A stretch of DNA of 64,000 nt. Origin: Pseudomonas purpurea. GTDB lineage: Bacteria > Pseudomonadota > Gammaproteobacteria > Pseudomonadales > Pseudomonadaceae. This document shows positions 16,220 through 24,753 of the stretch, piece after piece; position 1 is the stretch's first letter; every line of letters begins with the position of its first letter. The notes below the pieces were generated by a model. That model saw only the letters and a list, made by a program, of their open reading frames with translations. It was not told the DNA's origin and did no database searches. The stretch spans positions 5,286,001 to 5,350,000 of the forward strand of contig NZ_CP150918.1 of the NCBI RefSeq assembly GCF_039908635.1, given 5' to 3'. The position numbers were made by a program, and so were the translations under genes.

Positions 16220-18121
16220 GTGAACCTATTAGAAGAAAACCAAGCCACCGACCTCGAAAAAATCGTCGGTCTCAGCCGTCGCGGCTTTATCAGTGCCGGC
16301 GCCCTGTGTGGCGCGGCGATGTTTTTGGGCGGCAACCTGCTCAGCCGCAGCGCGCTGGCCGCCAGCGTCAGCGCCGGCACCAGCAAACTGCTGGGGTTCA
16401 GCAGCATTGCGGCAGCCACCACCGACACCATCAGCCTGCCTGCAGGCTACACCTCTTCAGTGCTGATCAGTTGGGGCCAGCCGCTGCAAAAGAACGGCCC
16501 GGCCTTTGACCCCAGCGGCAACGGCACCGCCCAGGCCCAGGAAGTGCAGTTTGGCGACAACAACGACGGCATGAGTCTGTTTGCGTTCCCCGGCGAGCGC
16601 GACCGTGCGTTGATGGCCATCAACAACGAATACACCAACTACCGCTACCTCTACCCTCACGGCGGCATGCCGCAGTCGGCCGAAGACGTGCGCAAGGCAC
16701 TGGCCTGCGAAGGCGTGTCGGTGATCGAAGTGCAACGTAAAAACGGCCAGTGGCAGTTCGTCCAGGGCTCGCGCTACAACCGCCGTATCCACGGCAATTC
16801 GCCGTTGCGCCTGAGCGGTCCGGCCGCCGGCCATGAACGGATGAAAACCAGCGCCGACAAGCGCGGCAAGAAAGTCCTCGGCACGTTCCAGAACTGCGCC
16901 AACGGTAAAACACCGTGGGGCACCTACCTGACCTGTGAAGAAAACTTCACCGACTGCTTCGGCAGCAGCAACGCCGAACAGAAATTCGACGCCGCGCAAA
17001 AGCGCTACGGCGCATCGGCCGCCAGCCGCGAGATCAACTGGCATCAACACGACCCGCGTTTCGACCTGGCAAAGAACCCCAACGAACTCAACCGCCACGG
17101 CTGGGTCGTGGAAATCGACCCGTTCGACCCGCAATCGACCCCGGTCAAACGCACCGCCCTGGGCCGCTTCAAGCATGAAAACGCTGCGCTGGCCGAGACC
17201 AACGACGGTCGCGCCGTGGTGTACATGGGCGACGACGAACGTGGTGAGTTCATCTACAAGTTCATCAGCCGCGACAAAATCAATCATCGCAACCCCAAGG
17301 CCAACCGCGATCTGCTGGACCACGGCACGCTGTATGTCGCGCGCTTCGACGCCGGTGACAGCAACCCGGACCACCCCAAGGGCCAGGGCCAGTGGGTCGA
17401 GCTGACCCACGGCAAAAACGGCATCGACGCCAGCAGCGGTTTTGCCGATCAGGCCGAGGTATTGATCCACGCACGCCTGGCCGCCAGCGTCGTCGGCGCC
17501 ACGCGCATGGACCGTCCGGAATGGATCGTGGTCAGCCCCAAGGACGGCCAGGTCTATTGCACCCTGACCAACAACGCCAAGCGCGGCGAAGACGGGCAAC
17601 CAGTAGGCGGCCCGAACCCACGGGAGAAAAACGTCTACGGCCAGATCCTGCGCTGGCGCACCGAGCGCGATGACCATGCCTCGCCAACATTCGCCTGGGA
17701 CCTGTTCGTGGTCGCCGGCAACCCGACCCTGCACGCCGGCAAACCCAAAGGTGGCTCGTCGAACATCACCCCGCAAAACATGTTCAACAGCCCCGACGGC
17801 CTGGGCTTCGACAAGGCCGGCCGGCTGTGGATCCTCACCGACGGCGACTCCAGCAACGCGGGCGATTTCGCGGGCATGGGCAACAATCAAATGCTCTGCG
17901 CCGACCCCGACACCGGTGAGATCCGCCGCTTCATGGTCGGCCCGGTGGGCTGCGAAGTCACCGGCATCAGCTTCTCGCCAGACCAGAAGACCTTGTTTGT
18001 CGGGATTCAGCATCCGGGTGAAAACGGCGGCTCGACATTCCCCGAACACCTGCCGAACGGCAAGCCACGCTCCTCGGTAATGGCCATCACCCGCGAAGAC
18101 GGCGGAATCGTCGGCGCCTGA
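16220..18121 (+). CDS. PhoX-family alkaline phosphatase (DUF839), Tat-exported, 633 aa
   Basis: The N-terminus carries a twin-arginine signal, LSRRGFISAGALCGAAMFLG, ending near SALAAS. Export of folded protein to the periplasm is expected. The rest is the PhoX beta-propeller type (DUF839) with WGTYLTCEENFTDCFG, HGWVVEIDPFD, YMGDDERGEFIYKF and LWILTDGDSSNAGDF. PhoX enzymes are calcium/iron-dependent phosphomonoesterases. GGGAG lies 7 nt before the GTG at 16220, so this start is preferred to the GTG at 16190. No Pho box was recognised upstream. It is not linked to other phosphate genes. Confidence 0.82.
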   Translation: MNLLEENQATDLEKIVGLSRRGFISAGALCGAAMFLGGNLLSRSALAASVSAGTSKLLGFSSIAAATTDTISLPAGYTSSVLISWGQPLQKNGPAFDPSGNGTAQAQEVQFGDNNDGMSLFAFPGERDRALMAINNEYTNYRYLYPHGGMPQSAEDVRKALACEGVSVIEVQRKNGQWQFVQGSRYNRRIHGNSPLRLSGPAAGHERMKTSADKRGKKVLGTFQNCANGKTPWGTYLTCEENFTDCFGSSNAEQKFDAAQKRYGASAASREINWHQHDPRFDLAKNPNELNRHGWVVEIDPFDPQSTPVKRTALGRFKHENAALAETNDGRAVVYMGDDERGEFIYKFISRDKINHRNPKANRDLLDHGTLYVARFDAGDSNPDHPKGQGQWVELTHGKNGIDASSGFADQAEVLIHARLAASVVGATRMDRPEWIVVSPKDGQVYCTLTNNAKRGEDGQPVGGPNPREKNVYGQILRWRTERDDHASPTFAWDLFVVAGNPTLHAGKPKGGSSNITPQNMFNSPDGLGFDKAGRLWILTDGDSSNAGDFAGMGNNQMLCADPDTGEIRRFMVGPVGCEVTGISFSPDQKTLFVGIQHPGENGGSTFPEHLPNGKPRSSVMAITREDGGIVGA

Positions 18122-18127
18122 CTCCTA

Positions 18128-18262
18128 CTGTGGCGAGGGAGCTTGCTCCCGCTTGAGCGCGAAGCGGTCACAGTCCGGCAAATGCCGTTTGCCTGACTGA
18201 ACTCGGTTGAATGTTGTGCGACCACTTCGAGGCCGAACGGGAGCAAGCTCCCTCGCCACAGG
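18128..18262. repeat. REP doublet (REPIN), GTGGCGAGG type
   Basis: CTGTGGCGAGGGAGCTTGCT and its inverted copy enclose about 85 bp. It starts 7 bp after the phosphatase stop. Confidence 0.88.
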
Positions 18263-18352
18263 TAATGCGCTCAAGCCACAACGATCAATTCAGACTGCTT
18301 TGCGCTACCATGCTTGGCCGGACGCGGCAGCCTGCTGCGCGCAGGAGTCAGC

Positions 18353-19327
18353 ATGTCCCATCCGTTTGAAACACTTACCCCCGACCTGGTCCTCGATGCC
18401 GTCGAAAGCATCGGTTTTCTCAGTGATGCTCGCGTGCTGGCGCTCAACAGCTACGAAAACCGTGTTTATCAAGTCGGCATCGAAGATGGCGAACCGCTGA
18501 TCGCCAAGTTCTACCGTCCGCAGCGCTGGACCAACGACGCCATCCTCGAAGAACACCGCTTCACCTTCGAACTCGCCGAGTGCGACGTACCGGTGGTCGC
18601 GCCGATGATCCACAACGGCGAAAGCCTGTTCGAACACGCCGGGTTTCGCTTCACCCTGTTCCCACGCCGGGGCGGCCGCGCGCCGGAGCCAGGCAATCTC
18701 GACCAGCTCTATCGCCTTGGGCAATTGCTCGGACGCTTGCATGCCGTGGGTGCCACCCGGCCCTTCGAGCACCGCGAAGCGCTGGGCGTGAAGAACTTCG
18801 GCCACGATTCGCTGACCACCCTGCTGGAAGGCAACTTCATCCCGCGCAGCCTGCTGCCAGCCTACGAGTCGGTCGCCCGCGACCTGCTCAAGCGGGTGGA
18901 AGAGGTTTACAGCGTCACCCCGCACCAGAACATCCGCATGCACGGCGATTGCCACCCCGGCAACATGATGTGCCGCGACGAGATGTTCCACATCGTCGAC
19001 CTGGACGACTGCCGCATGGGCCCTGCGGTGCAGGATGTGTGGATGATGCTCGCCGGTGATCGTCAGGAATGCCTGGGTCAACTGTCGGAACTGATGGACG
19101 GCTACAGCGAGTTCCACGACTTCGACCCACGCGAACTGGCGCTGATCGAACCGTTGCGCGCCCTGCGCCTGATGCACTACAGCGCCTGGCTGGCCCGACG
19201 CTGGGATGACCCGGCGTTCCCCCGCAGCTTCCCGTGGTTCGGCACCGAACGGTATTGGGGCGACCAAGTGCTGGCGTTGCGCGAACAGCTTTCAGCGCTC
19301 AATGAAGAACCATTGAAGCTGTTCTGA
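18353..19327 (+). CDS. srkA: SrkA/YihE stress-response protein kinase, 324 aa
   Basis: Aminoglycoside-phosphotransferase/RIO-like kinase fold. The catalytic loop HGDCHPGNMM (about residue 200) and the metal-binding IVDLDDCRMGP are present, as is the N-terminal NSYENRVYQVG nucleotide region. SrkA (YihE) phosphorylates serine/threonine and protects cells in envelope and oxidative stress in enterics. GGAG precedes the ATG at 18353 by 6 nt; a longer frame lacks a ribosome site. Flanked by REP doublets on both sides, so probably monocistronic. Confidence 0.87.
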   Translation: MSHPFETLTPDLVLDAVESIGFLSDARVLALNSYENRVYQVGIEDGEPLIAKFYRPQRWTNDAILEEHRFTFELAECDVPVVAPMIHNGESLFEHAGFRFTLFPRRGGRAPEPGNLDQLYRLGQLLGRLHAVGATRPFEHREALGVKNFGHDSLTTLLEGNFIPRSLLPAYESVARDLLKRVEEVYSVTPHQNIRMHGDCHPGNMMCRDEMFHIVDLDDCRMGPAVQDVWMMLAGDRQECLGQLSELMDGYSEFHDFDPRELALIEPLRALRLMHYSAWLARRWDDPAFPRSFPWFGTERYWGDQVLALREQLSALNEEPLKLF

Positions 19328-19341
19328 CACACACAGATCCA

Positions 19342-19444
19342 ATGTGGGAGTGAGCCTGCTCGCGATGCGAACACCGCCGTGTATCTGGATGACCGCGGTG
19401 ATGCCAGCGCGAGCATCGGAACGCCGCCCGGCTCGCCCCCACAA
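19342..19444. repeat. Degenerate REP doublet
   Basis: TGTGGGAGTGAGCCTGCTCG at the left and GGCTCGCCCCCACA at the right are diverged inverted REP units, with an inner imperfect palindrome around CACCGCC / GCGGTG. It lies between srkA and rarD. Confidence 0.65.
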
Positions 19445-19514
19445 GGTTCGCGACAAGTTCCGAAAAATCTCCTTACAATCCCCTCTTTGTTAGCTGCCTA
19501 AGCAAGGATTCTGC

Positions 19515-20402
19515 ATGCAAGCTGCCAACCCGCGTCGCGGGTACATCCTGGGCCTGAGTGCCTACATCATCTGGGGATTGTTCCCGATCTACTTCAAAGC
19601 CATCGCCGCCGTACCCGCCGTGGAGATCATCATCCACCGGGTGCTGTGGTCGGCGCTGTTCGGCGCGTTGCTGCTGATGGTCTGGAAGCATCCGGGCTGG
19701 TGGCGCGAGCTGCGCGAGAACCCGCGGCGGCTGGCTATCCTGGCCCTGAGCGGCACGCTGATCGCGGCCAACTGGCTGACGTACGTCTGGTCGGTGAACA
19801 ACGGGCGCATGCTCGAAGCCAGCCTCGGTTACTACATCAACCCGCTGGTGAACGTGTTGCTCGGGATGCTGATTCTCGGCGAACGGTTGCGACGCATGCA
19901 GTGGGTGGCCGTCGGGCTGGCCGCCATCGGTGTGGCGCAACAGGTCTGGCAGGTCGGCAGCCTGCCGTGGGTGTCGCTGGTGCTGGCGTTGACCTTCGGT
20001 TTCTACGGGCTGATCCGCAAACAGGCGCCAGTCAAGGCACTGCCGGGGCTGGTGGTGGAAACCTGGATGCTGGTGCCGATTGCCGTCGCCTGGTTGCTGT
20101 TCAACCCGACCGCGAGCAGCGCACAAGCCGAATTCTGGACCTCGTCCCAAGCCTGGTGGCTGGTGGCCGCCGGCCCGGTAACGCTGGTGCCTTTGGTGTG
20201 TTTCAACGCCGCTACACGGCATTTGCCCTACACCACCATCGGCTTCCTGCAATACCTGGCGCCGACCCTGGTGCTGCTGCAAGCCGTGCTGTTGTTTGGT
20301 GAACACCTGTCGTCCAGCACCCTGGTGGCCTTCATGTTTATCTGGGCTGGCCTGGCGGTTTACAGCGTCGACGCCTGGATAAGTTTGCGCCGCCGCAGCT
20401 GA
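19515..20402 (+). CDS. rarD: RarD-type EamA permease, 295 aa
   Basis: Ten predicted membrane segments in two EamA/DMT repeats, beginning YILGLSAYIIWGLFPIYFKA. Conserved segments WLTYVWSVNNGRMLEASLGY and NPLVNVLLGMLILGERL match RarD. RarD was named for a chloramphenicol-sensitivity association, but the transported substrate is not established. AAGGA lies about 6 nt before the ATG. It matches the PA0485 position upstream of glcB. Confidence 0.88.
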   Translation: MQAANPRRGYILGLSAYIIWGLFPIYFKAIAAVPAVEIIIHRVLWSALFGALLLMVWKHPGWWRELRENPRRLAILALSGTLIAANWLTYVWSVNNGRMLEASLGYYINPLVNVLLGMLILGERLRRMQWVAVGLAAIGVAQQVWQVGSLPWVSLVLALTFGFYGLIRKQAPVKALPGLVVETWMLVPIAVAWLLFNPTASSAQAEFWTSSQAWWLVAAGPVTLVPLVCFNAATRHLPYTTIGFLQYLAPTLVLLQAVLLFGEHLSSSTLVAFMFIWAGLAVYSVDAWISLRRRS

Positions 20403-20420
20403 TCAAAAAACGCACAAAAC

Positions 20421-20451
20421 CTTGCAGGCCACGGCCATCGTGGCCTGCAAG
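20421..20451. terminator. Strong perfect hairpin between rarD and the GcvR-like gene
   Basis: CTTGCAGGCCAC / GTGGCCTGCAAG is a 12-bp perfect stem with a 7-nt loop between convergent genes. There is no T-tract on the rarD side, but the minus-strand side reads into GGTTTTGTGCGTTTTTT, so it may terminate the GcvR-like transcript and stabilise the rarD 3' end. Confidence 0.65.
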
Positions 20452-20465
20452 CATCCTTCCCAAGG

Positions 20466-20586
20466 TTATCCACAGCGTGATCCCCGCCGTTTGTGCACAA
20501 GCCCTTGAAATTGCCGGTTTTTTGATCAATCGCTGAAGAACCCCGGACGGCGTGGCCTGGCGACGAGTCTCTACAGGTTATCCACA
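20466..20586. promoter_or_regulatory. Two perfect DnaA boxes between convergent genes
   Basis: TTATCCACA occurs at 20466-20474 and 20578-20586 in the same orientation. GTTTTTTGATC at 20519-20529 precedes the second box by 52 bp, and its inverted form GATCAAAAAAC lies at 20401-20411. The same GATC-to-box spacing recurs in the array at 58.1-58.75 kb. DnaA binding is inferred from the exact consensus. Confidence 0.55.
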
Positions 20587-20623
20587 GGCAGGTGCACGTT
20601 TTATCGGGATAACCTTTCCCCGC

Positions 20624-21142
20624 TTACGGGTCGCTGCGCAGCACCAACTCCACCATCAGGTCATCGGCCAGGGTTTCCAGCCGTGACTGCAACACGTCCA
20701 GCGACAGGGTCAGTGGCACGGCAAGAATCGCTTCGGCGTGGAACAGCGGCTCGCTGCTCATCGGCGCTGGCCGTACGTCCGTTACCAGCCGCTCGAGGTT
20801 GACGCCTTGCTCACTCAGTAATCGGGTGATGTCGCGCACGATCCCCGGACGGTCGTTGCCCACCAGCTCCATGGCGATCGGCTTCCAGGTGCAGGACTGC
20901 TCGATGCCACCTTCAGCGATCAATACGCGAATGCCCTGGGCGGACAGCGCCTGCAGGGCGTCTACCAATTCATCATAGGCCTCGGCCGGCACGCCAACCC
21001 GCAGGATCCCGGCAAACTGCCCGGCCATCCGCGACATGCGACTTTCCAGCCAGTTGCCGCCATGTTCGGCTATACATTGAGCGATGCGTTCGACTTGGCC
21101 AGCCTTGTCCGGGGCGAATACGGTGAGTACGAGGTGGTCCAT
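20624..21142 (-). CDS. GcvR-like double-ACT-domain regulator, 172 aa
   Basis: Two ACT domains: VLTVFAPDKAGQVERIAQCI (residues about 4-80) and AMELVGNDRPGIVRDITRLL (about 92-170). This is the plan of the glycine cleavage repressor GcvR, which has no DNA-binding domain and acts by binding GcvA. It probably senses an amino acid such as glycine. It starts with MDHLVLTVFAPDK. It is convergent with rarD and divergent from glcB across a long intergenic region. The regulatory partner is not in the window. Confidence 0.8.
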   Translation of the reverse strand: MDHLVLTVFAPDKAGQVERIAQCIAEHGGNWLESRMSRMAGQFAGILRVGVPAEAYDELVDALQALSAQGIRVLIAEGGIEQSCTWKPIAMELVGNDRPGIVRDITRLLSEQGVNLERLVTDVRPAPMSSEPLFHAEAILAVPLTLSLDVLQSRLETLADDLMVELVLRSDP

Positions 21143-21223
21143 GGCGCAGCCCTCTTGTCATGACTTTTGTTATAGATAGGCAAGTATAGGCAAGGGACTA
21201 AATTCAGCGCGGCACTGCTTTTG

Positions 21224-21360
21224 TGTGGCGAGGGAGCTTGCTCCCGTTGGGGCGCAAAGCGGCCCCTTCAAATATTCAGACAGAACGCATTCGCTGATTT
21301 TGCGACTGCTTCGCAGCCGAGCGGGACGGTGCGGCGATCCGACAAGCTCCCTCGCCACAG
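21224..21360. repeat. REP doublet with an altered right arm
   Basis: The left unit GTGGCGAGGGAGCTTGCTCC is intact. The right unit is split: after GAGCGGGA the usual GCAAGCTCC is preceded by an extra CGGTGCGGCGATCCGA-like segment. The rest of the 21143-21788 gap holds the glcB leader and an inverted repeat at 21562; no further gene was seen. Confidence 0.78.
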
Positions 21361-21561
21361 ACAAGCCCTACGAACTGAATTCCATAGCCAACACATTCAG
21401 GCCCCATAGCAGTACACCGAAGATTATGTGTACAAGTTTTTATATTTAACTGGAACAATCTAATAGTTTTTTGAGAACATCCCGTTCCCCGGCGTGACCG
21501 AATAGCGTTGCCGGGTCGCTAAACGACGTAATTAGTCTAATTTTCACAACCGCAATTCATC

Positions 21562-21589
21562 ATGTAGTATGCCGCAGCGCGCACTACAT
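21562..21589. promoter_or_regulatory. Inverted repeat in the glcB upstream region
   Basis: ATGTAGT and ACTACAT form perfect 7-bp arms around 14 bp, 200 bp upstream of the glcB start. An AT-rich stretch (GTAATTAGTCTAATTTT) lies just before it. Position fits an operator for a dimeric regulator or a leader hairpin; no regulator is assigned. Confidence 0.35.
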
Positions 21590-21788
21590 AACGTTGGATC
21601 GATGTCTGCCAAGGCGCCGTCACGACCCCCAAATCCCCGTCAGCAAGGCTCCGGGCCGTTGATTGGAACCACCCAGCCGCCAGTGATGGCATGTACTGGT
21701 GCAGGGGTTTGTGGTTTAAATGGCCAGAGGCTTCATTGTCAATTTGAAGAGCTGAAAAGCGAAATAGCTGAGCAGAGTGAGGCAAGCA

Positions 21789-23978
21789 ATGACTGAACAC
21801 GTTCAAGTCGGTGGCCTGCAGGTCGCCAAAGTCCTGTTCGACTTCGTGAACAACGAAGCCATTCCCGGTACCGGCCTCACCGCCGACAAGTTCTGGGCCG
21901 GTGCCGACAAGGTCATTCACGACCTGGCGCCGAAGAACAAAGCCCTACTCGCCAAACGCGACGACTTCCAGGCGCGCATCGATGCCTGGCACCAATCCCG
22001 CCGAGCGCTTGGGACAGCCCAGGCGCATGACGCCGTGGCCTACAAAGCCTTCCTGCAAGACATCGGTTATCTGCTGCCAGAAGCGGCCGATTTCCAGGCC
22101 ACGACGCAAAACGTCGACGACGAAATCGCCCGCATGGCCGGCCCACAACTTGTGGTCCCGGTGATGAATGCCCGCTTCGCCCTCAACGCCTCGAACGCCC
22201 GCTGGGGCTCGCTGTACGACGCGCTCTACGGCACCGACGCCATCAGTGAGGCTGACGGCGCGGAAAAAGGCAAAGGCTACAACAAGGTTCGCGGCGACAA
22301 GGTGATTGCCTTCGCCCGTGCTTTCCTCGACGAAGCCGTGCCTTTGGCAACCGGCTCCCACGTCGACTCCACCGGTTACTCCATCGTTGGCGGCAAACTG
22401 GTGGTCAGCCTCAAGGCTGGCAACAAGGTCGGCCTGCTCAATGACGCTCAACTGATTGGTTTCCACGGCGATGCCGCAGCACCGACGGCCATTTTGCTGA
22501 AAAGCAATGGCCTGCACTTCGAAATCCAGATCGATGCCAGCACCCCGGTCGGCCAGACCGACGCCGCCGGCGTCAAAGACGTACTGATGGAGGCCGCACT
22601 GACCACCATCATGGACTGCGAAGACTCGGTTGCCGCCGTCGATGCCGACGACAAAGTGGTGATCTACCGCAACTGGCTTGGCCTGATGAAGGGCGACCTG
22701 TCGGAAGAAGTCTCCAAGGGCGGCAAGACCTTTACCCGCACCATGAACGCCGACCGCACCTACACCGGCGTCGATGGTCGCGAGCTGAGCCTGCACGGCC
22801 GCTCGTTGTTGTTCGTGCGCAACGTGGGTCACCTGATGACCATCGACGCGATCCTCGACAGCCATGGCAATGAAGTGCCGGAAGGTATCCTCGACGGCCT
22901 GATTACCAGCCTCGCGGCGATCCACAGCCTCAACGGCAACACCTCGCGCAAAAACAGCCGTAGCGGTTCGGTCTATATCGTTAAACCGAAGATGCACGGC
23001 CCCGAAGAAGCCGCGTTCACCAACGAACTGTTCGGGCGCATCGAAGACGTTCTTGGGCTGCCGCGCAACACCCTCAAAGTCGGCATCATGGACGAAGAGC
23101 GGCGCACGACCGTCAACCTCAAGGCCTGCATCAAAGCGGCCAGCGAGCGCGTGGTGTTCATCAACACCGGTTTCCTCGACCGCACGGGCGACGAAATCCA
23201 CACCTCCATGGAAGCCGGCGCGATGGTGCGCAAGGCCGACATGAAGGCTGAAAAGTGGATCGGCGCCTATGAGAACTGGAACGTCGACATCGGTTTGAGT
23301 ACCGGCCTGCAAGGTCGTGCGCAAATCGGTAAAGGCATGTGGGCCATGCCCGACCTGATGGCCGCGATGCTTGAGCAGAAAATCGCTCACCCGCTGGCCG
23401 GCGCCAATACTGCGTGGGTCCCGTCGCCAACCGCCGCTGCGCTGCACGCGCTGCACTACCACAAGGTTGACGTGTTCGCCCGTCAGGCCGAACTGGCCAA
23501 GCGCGCTCGTGCTTCGGTGGACGACATCCTGACGATTCCGCTGGCAGTCAACCCGCAGTGGACCGCAGAACAGATCAAGAACGAGCTGGACAATAACGCC
23601 CAGGGCATCCTTGGCTACGTGGTGCGCTGGATCGATCAGGGCGTGGGCTGTTCGAAAGTGCCGGATATCAATGACATCGGCCTGATGGAAGACCGCGCCA
23701 CCCTGCGGATTTCCAGCCAGCACATCGCCAACTGGCTGCGTCATGGCATCGTGACCCAGGATCAGGTGCTCGAAAGCCTCAAGCGCATGGCGCCGGTGGT
23801 TGACCGCCAGAATGCCAACGACGCGTTGTACCGTCCGCTGGCACCGGACTTCGACAGCAACATCGCCTTCCAGGCAGCCGTCGAACTGGTGATCGAAGGC
23901 ACGAAACAACCCAACGGCTACACCGAGCCGGTCCTGCACCGTCGCCGCCGCGAGTTCAAGGCCAAAAACGGCCTGTGA
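21789..23978 (+). CDS. glcB: Malate synthase G, 729 aa
   Basis: Glyoxylate-shunt enzyme condensing glyoxylate with acetyl-CoA to malate. Length and segments match isoform [71 protein letters not shown], and [20 protein letters not shown]. The catalytic aspartate should lie in the C-terminal [17 protein letters not shown] region. A GAGG sequence lies about 8 nt before the ATG at 21789; the ATG at 21777 lacks a ribosome site. It is monocistronic: a long leader upstream and a strong terminator downstream. Confidence 0.95.
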   Translation: MTEHVQVGGLQVAKVLFDFVNNEAIPGTGLTADKFWAGADKVIHDLAPKNKALLAKRDDFQARIDAWHQSRRALGTAQAHDAVAYKAFLQDIGYLLPEAADFQATTQNVDDEIARMAGPQLVVPVMNARFALNASNARWGSLYDALYGTDAISEADGAEKGKGYNKVRGDKVIAFARAFLDEAVPLATGSHVDSTGYSIVGGKLVVSLKAGNKVGLLNDAQLIGFHGDAAAPTAILLKSNGLHFEIQIDASTPVGQTDAAGVKDVLMEAALTTIMDCEDSVAAVDADDKVVIYRNWLGLMKGDLSEEVSKGGKTFTRTMNADRTYTGVDGRELSLHGRSLLFVRNVGHLMTIDAILDSHGNEVPEGILDGLITSLAAIHSLNGNTSRKNSRSGSVYIVKPKMHGPEEAAFTNELFGRIEDVLGLPRNTLKVGIMDEERRTTVNLKACIKAASERVVFINTGFLDRTGDEIHTSMEAGAMVRKADMKAEKWIGAYENWNVDIGLSTGLQGRAQIGKGMWAMPDLMAAMLEQKIAHPLAGANTAWVPSPTAAALHALHYHKVDVFARQAELAKRARASVDDILTIPLAVNPQWTAEQIKNELDNNAQGILGYVVRWIDQGVGCSKVPDINDIGLMEDRATLRISSQHIANWLRHGIVTQDQVLESLKRMAPVVDRQNANDALYRPLAPDFDSNIAFQAAVELVIEGTKQPNGYTEPVLHRRRREFKAKNGL

Positions 23979-24000
23979 GCCAGCGCTAGCGCCGGACAAG

Positions 24001-24032
24001 AAAAAGCCCTGGTCGAAAGATCAGGGCTTTTT
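24001..24032. terminator. Bidirectional terminator between glcB and the response regulator
   Basis: AAAAAGCCCTG and CAGGGCTTTTT form a perfect stem with an A run on one side and a T run on the other, so it can serve both convergent genes. Confidence 0.92.
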
Positions 24033-24057
24033 CATTTTTGCACACGTGGGTGACAGC

Positions 24058-24498
24058 TCAGATCCCCAGTTCATGCTTGACCAATGCCAACAGCTTGTCG
24101 GTGTCGATGGGCTTGAGCAGGAAATCCACCACGTTCAAATGCATGGCGGCGATAACGTCACACGCCTCGGCGTCGCCGGAAACCATGATGATCGGCAACG
24201 CTGCCCGCACGGATTCGCGCACCTCGCGCACCAGTTCCAGGCCACTGAGGCGGTGCATGCGCAGGTCGGTGATGATCAGGCCAATCGACTTGTTCGAGTC
24301 CAACAGCTTGAGCGCGGTCTCGCCGCTGGCGGCGGTCATGCAGCGGATGCCTTCCAGGGCAAGCACTTCGGACAACAGCTCCCGCGCATCCTTGTCATCG
24401 TCAACGATCAATACTCGCTGCGGCGGTAGATCCGGTTCATGCATGATCGCATGCAGCGCCTCACGCTCGGCTTCGCTCAAAATATCGTGCTCGGACAT
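24058..24498 (-). CDS. Single-domain response regulator (receiver only), 146 aa
   Basis: A CheY-like receiver domain follows a 25-residue N-terminal extension. Acidic pocket: RVLIVDDDKDARELL. Phosphoacceptor aspartate: IITDLRMHRLSG. Conserved lysine: DFLLKPIDTDKL. No output domain is present, so it should act through protein-protein contacts. No histidine kinase is adjacent. It is divergent from the DUF294/CBS gene across 255 bp. Partner unknown. Confidence 0.85.
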   Translation of the reverse strand: MSEHDILSEAEREALHAIMHEPDLPPQRVLIVDDDKDARELLSEVLALEGIRCMTAASGETALKLLDSNKSIGLIITDLRMHRLSGLELVREVRESVRAALPIIMVSGDAEACDVIAAMHLNVVDFLLKPIDTDKLLALVKHELGI

Positions 24499-24610
24499 AA
24501 GCTTCTCTACATGTTCGGTTCAATCCCTTGGCACAACCATCAGACATCACTGAGCAGCGCTTAAATGTGCACGTCGTCCGATAGTTTTCCAAGAGGTCAG
24601 CACGCGGTTT

Positions 24611-24625
24611 ACGCAGTTACTGCGT
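24611..24625. promoter_or_regulatory. Perfect 15-bp palindrome upstream of the DUF294 gene
   Basis: ACGCAGTTACTGCGT is a perfect inverted repeat with one central base, about 130 bp upstream of the CBS/DUF294 start and 113 bp from the divergent response-regulator start. Probably an operator; the binding protein is unknown. Confidence 0.4.
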
Positions 24626-24753
24626 AGGGCATTTCCGAAATCGCGACTGGCACTCGGCCACCTAGACTTACGTCCAATGGGCACGCTGCACGTACAGGCT
24701 GACCATAGCTGATGATCCGACAACAACAATTCAAAAAGACTGCGGTAATGGTT

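Noticed and set aside
21569..21796. Small 75-codon gene upstream of glcB
   Set aside because: No ribosome site and no recognisable fold; it overlaps the glcB start and probably lies in the leader.
21945..23999. 684-codon open frame antisense to glcB
   Set aside because: Shadow of malate synthase; composition is atypical and no family is recognisable.
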